Positions 7,292 to 7,324 of a stretch of 7,324 nt of DNA are shown here, piece by piece. Each line of letters opens with the position of its first letter. Position 1 is the first letter of the stretch. Origin of the DNA: Bdellovibrionales bacterium (GTDB taxonomy: Bacteria; Bdellovibrionota; Bdellovibrionia; Bdellovibrionales; UBA1609). The position numbers were made by a program, and so were the translations under genes. The notes beneath the pieces were generated by a model, which saw nothing but the letters and a program-made list of their open reading frames with translations, ran no database searches and had not been told where the DNA came from. The DNA is taken from the NCBI GenBank assembly GCA_020435085.1, contig JAGRAB010000156.1, forward strand, positions 1 through 7,324, in the 5' to 3' direction.

Positions 7292-7295
7292 CTCC
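7292..7295 (-). promoter_or_regulatory. Ribosome binding site of the complete RND gene
   Basis: GGAG lies 5 nt upstream of the ATG at 7286-7284 on the minus strand. It supports this start, which also gives the standard RND N-terminus with TM1 beginning about 10 residues in. Only 38 bases upstream of the ATG are visible, so neither promoter nor preceding gene can be assigned. Confidence 0.6.
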
Positions 7296-7324
7296 GAGCT
7301 CTAAATATTATTTTGAGGACAAGG

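Noticed and set aside
7301..7324. Possible 3' end of an upstream membrane fusion protein gene (in-frame TAG at 7303-7301)
   Set aside because: Only seven codons would be visible, another frame is open too, and none can be identified; the adaptor gene is expected there but not shown.

Overview
The window reads as part of an efflux gene cluster from an AT-rich Gram-negative bacterium. All five genes lie on the minus strand. The double-membrane envelope follows from the content: two RND inner-membrane pumps, a TolC-type outer-membrane channel, and a small predicted outer-membrane beta-barrel ending in Phe. The low GC content, the Asp/Asn-rich barrel loops and the mixed set of RND subfamilies would suit a Bdellovibrionota-like or similar low-GC proteobacterial lineage, but this is a weak guess that needs homology searches.

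In transcription order (right to left): (1) a complete RND permease, 1055 aa (7286-4119); (2) a TetR/AcrR-family regulator, 212 aa (4122-3484), whose ATG overlaps the RND stop codon by four bases; (3) a 116-bp gap with an inverted repeat; (4) a 267-aa secreted, predicted beta-barrel protein of unknown function (3367-2564); (5) a 214-bp gap with a strong interrupted hairpin and a weak candidate promoter; (6) a TolC-family outer-membrane efflux protein, 413 aa (2349-1108); (7) the first 370 codons of a second RND permease (1111 to the left edge), again joined to its upstream neighbour by an ATGA overlap. No stretch over 300 bp lacks a gene. I see no RNA genes, mobile elements or CRISPR.

The likely logic is inner-membrane proton-driven pumps working with an outer-membrane channel, with a TetR-type repressor sensing a substrate. 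No membrane fusion protein, the periplasmic adaptor both pumps should need, is encoded here. It probably lies beyond one or both edges. The two pumps belong to different RND subgroups. One is a DN/N type at the proton-relay positions and the other is classic HAE1-like in its N-terminal third, so they are not a recent tandem duplication. The 214-bp gap suggests that the channel plus second pump form a separate transcription unit from the first pump plus regulator.

I find no convincing evidence of an entirely undescribed system. The items most worth a second look are the unrecognised beta-barrel protein between the two efflux modules, the altered relay residues of the first pump, and the hairpin in front of the channel gene.
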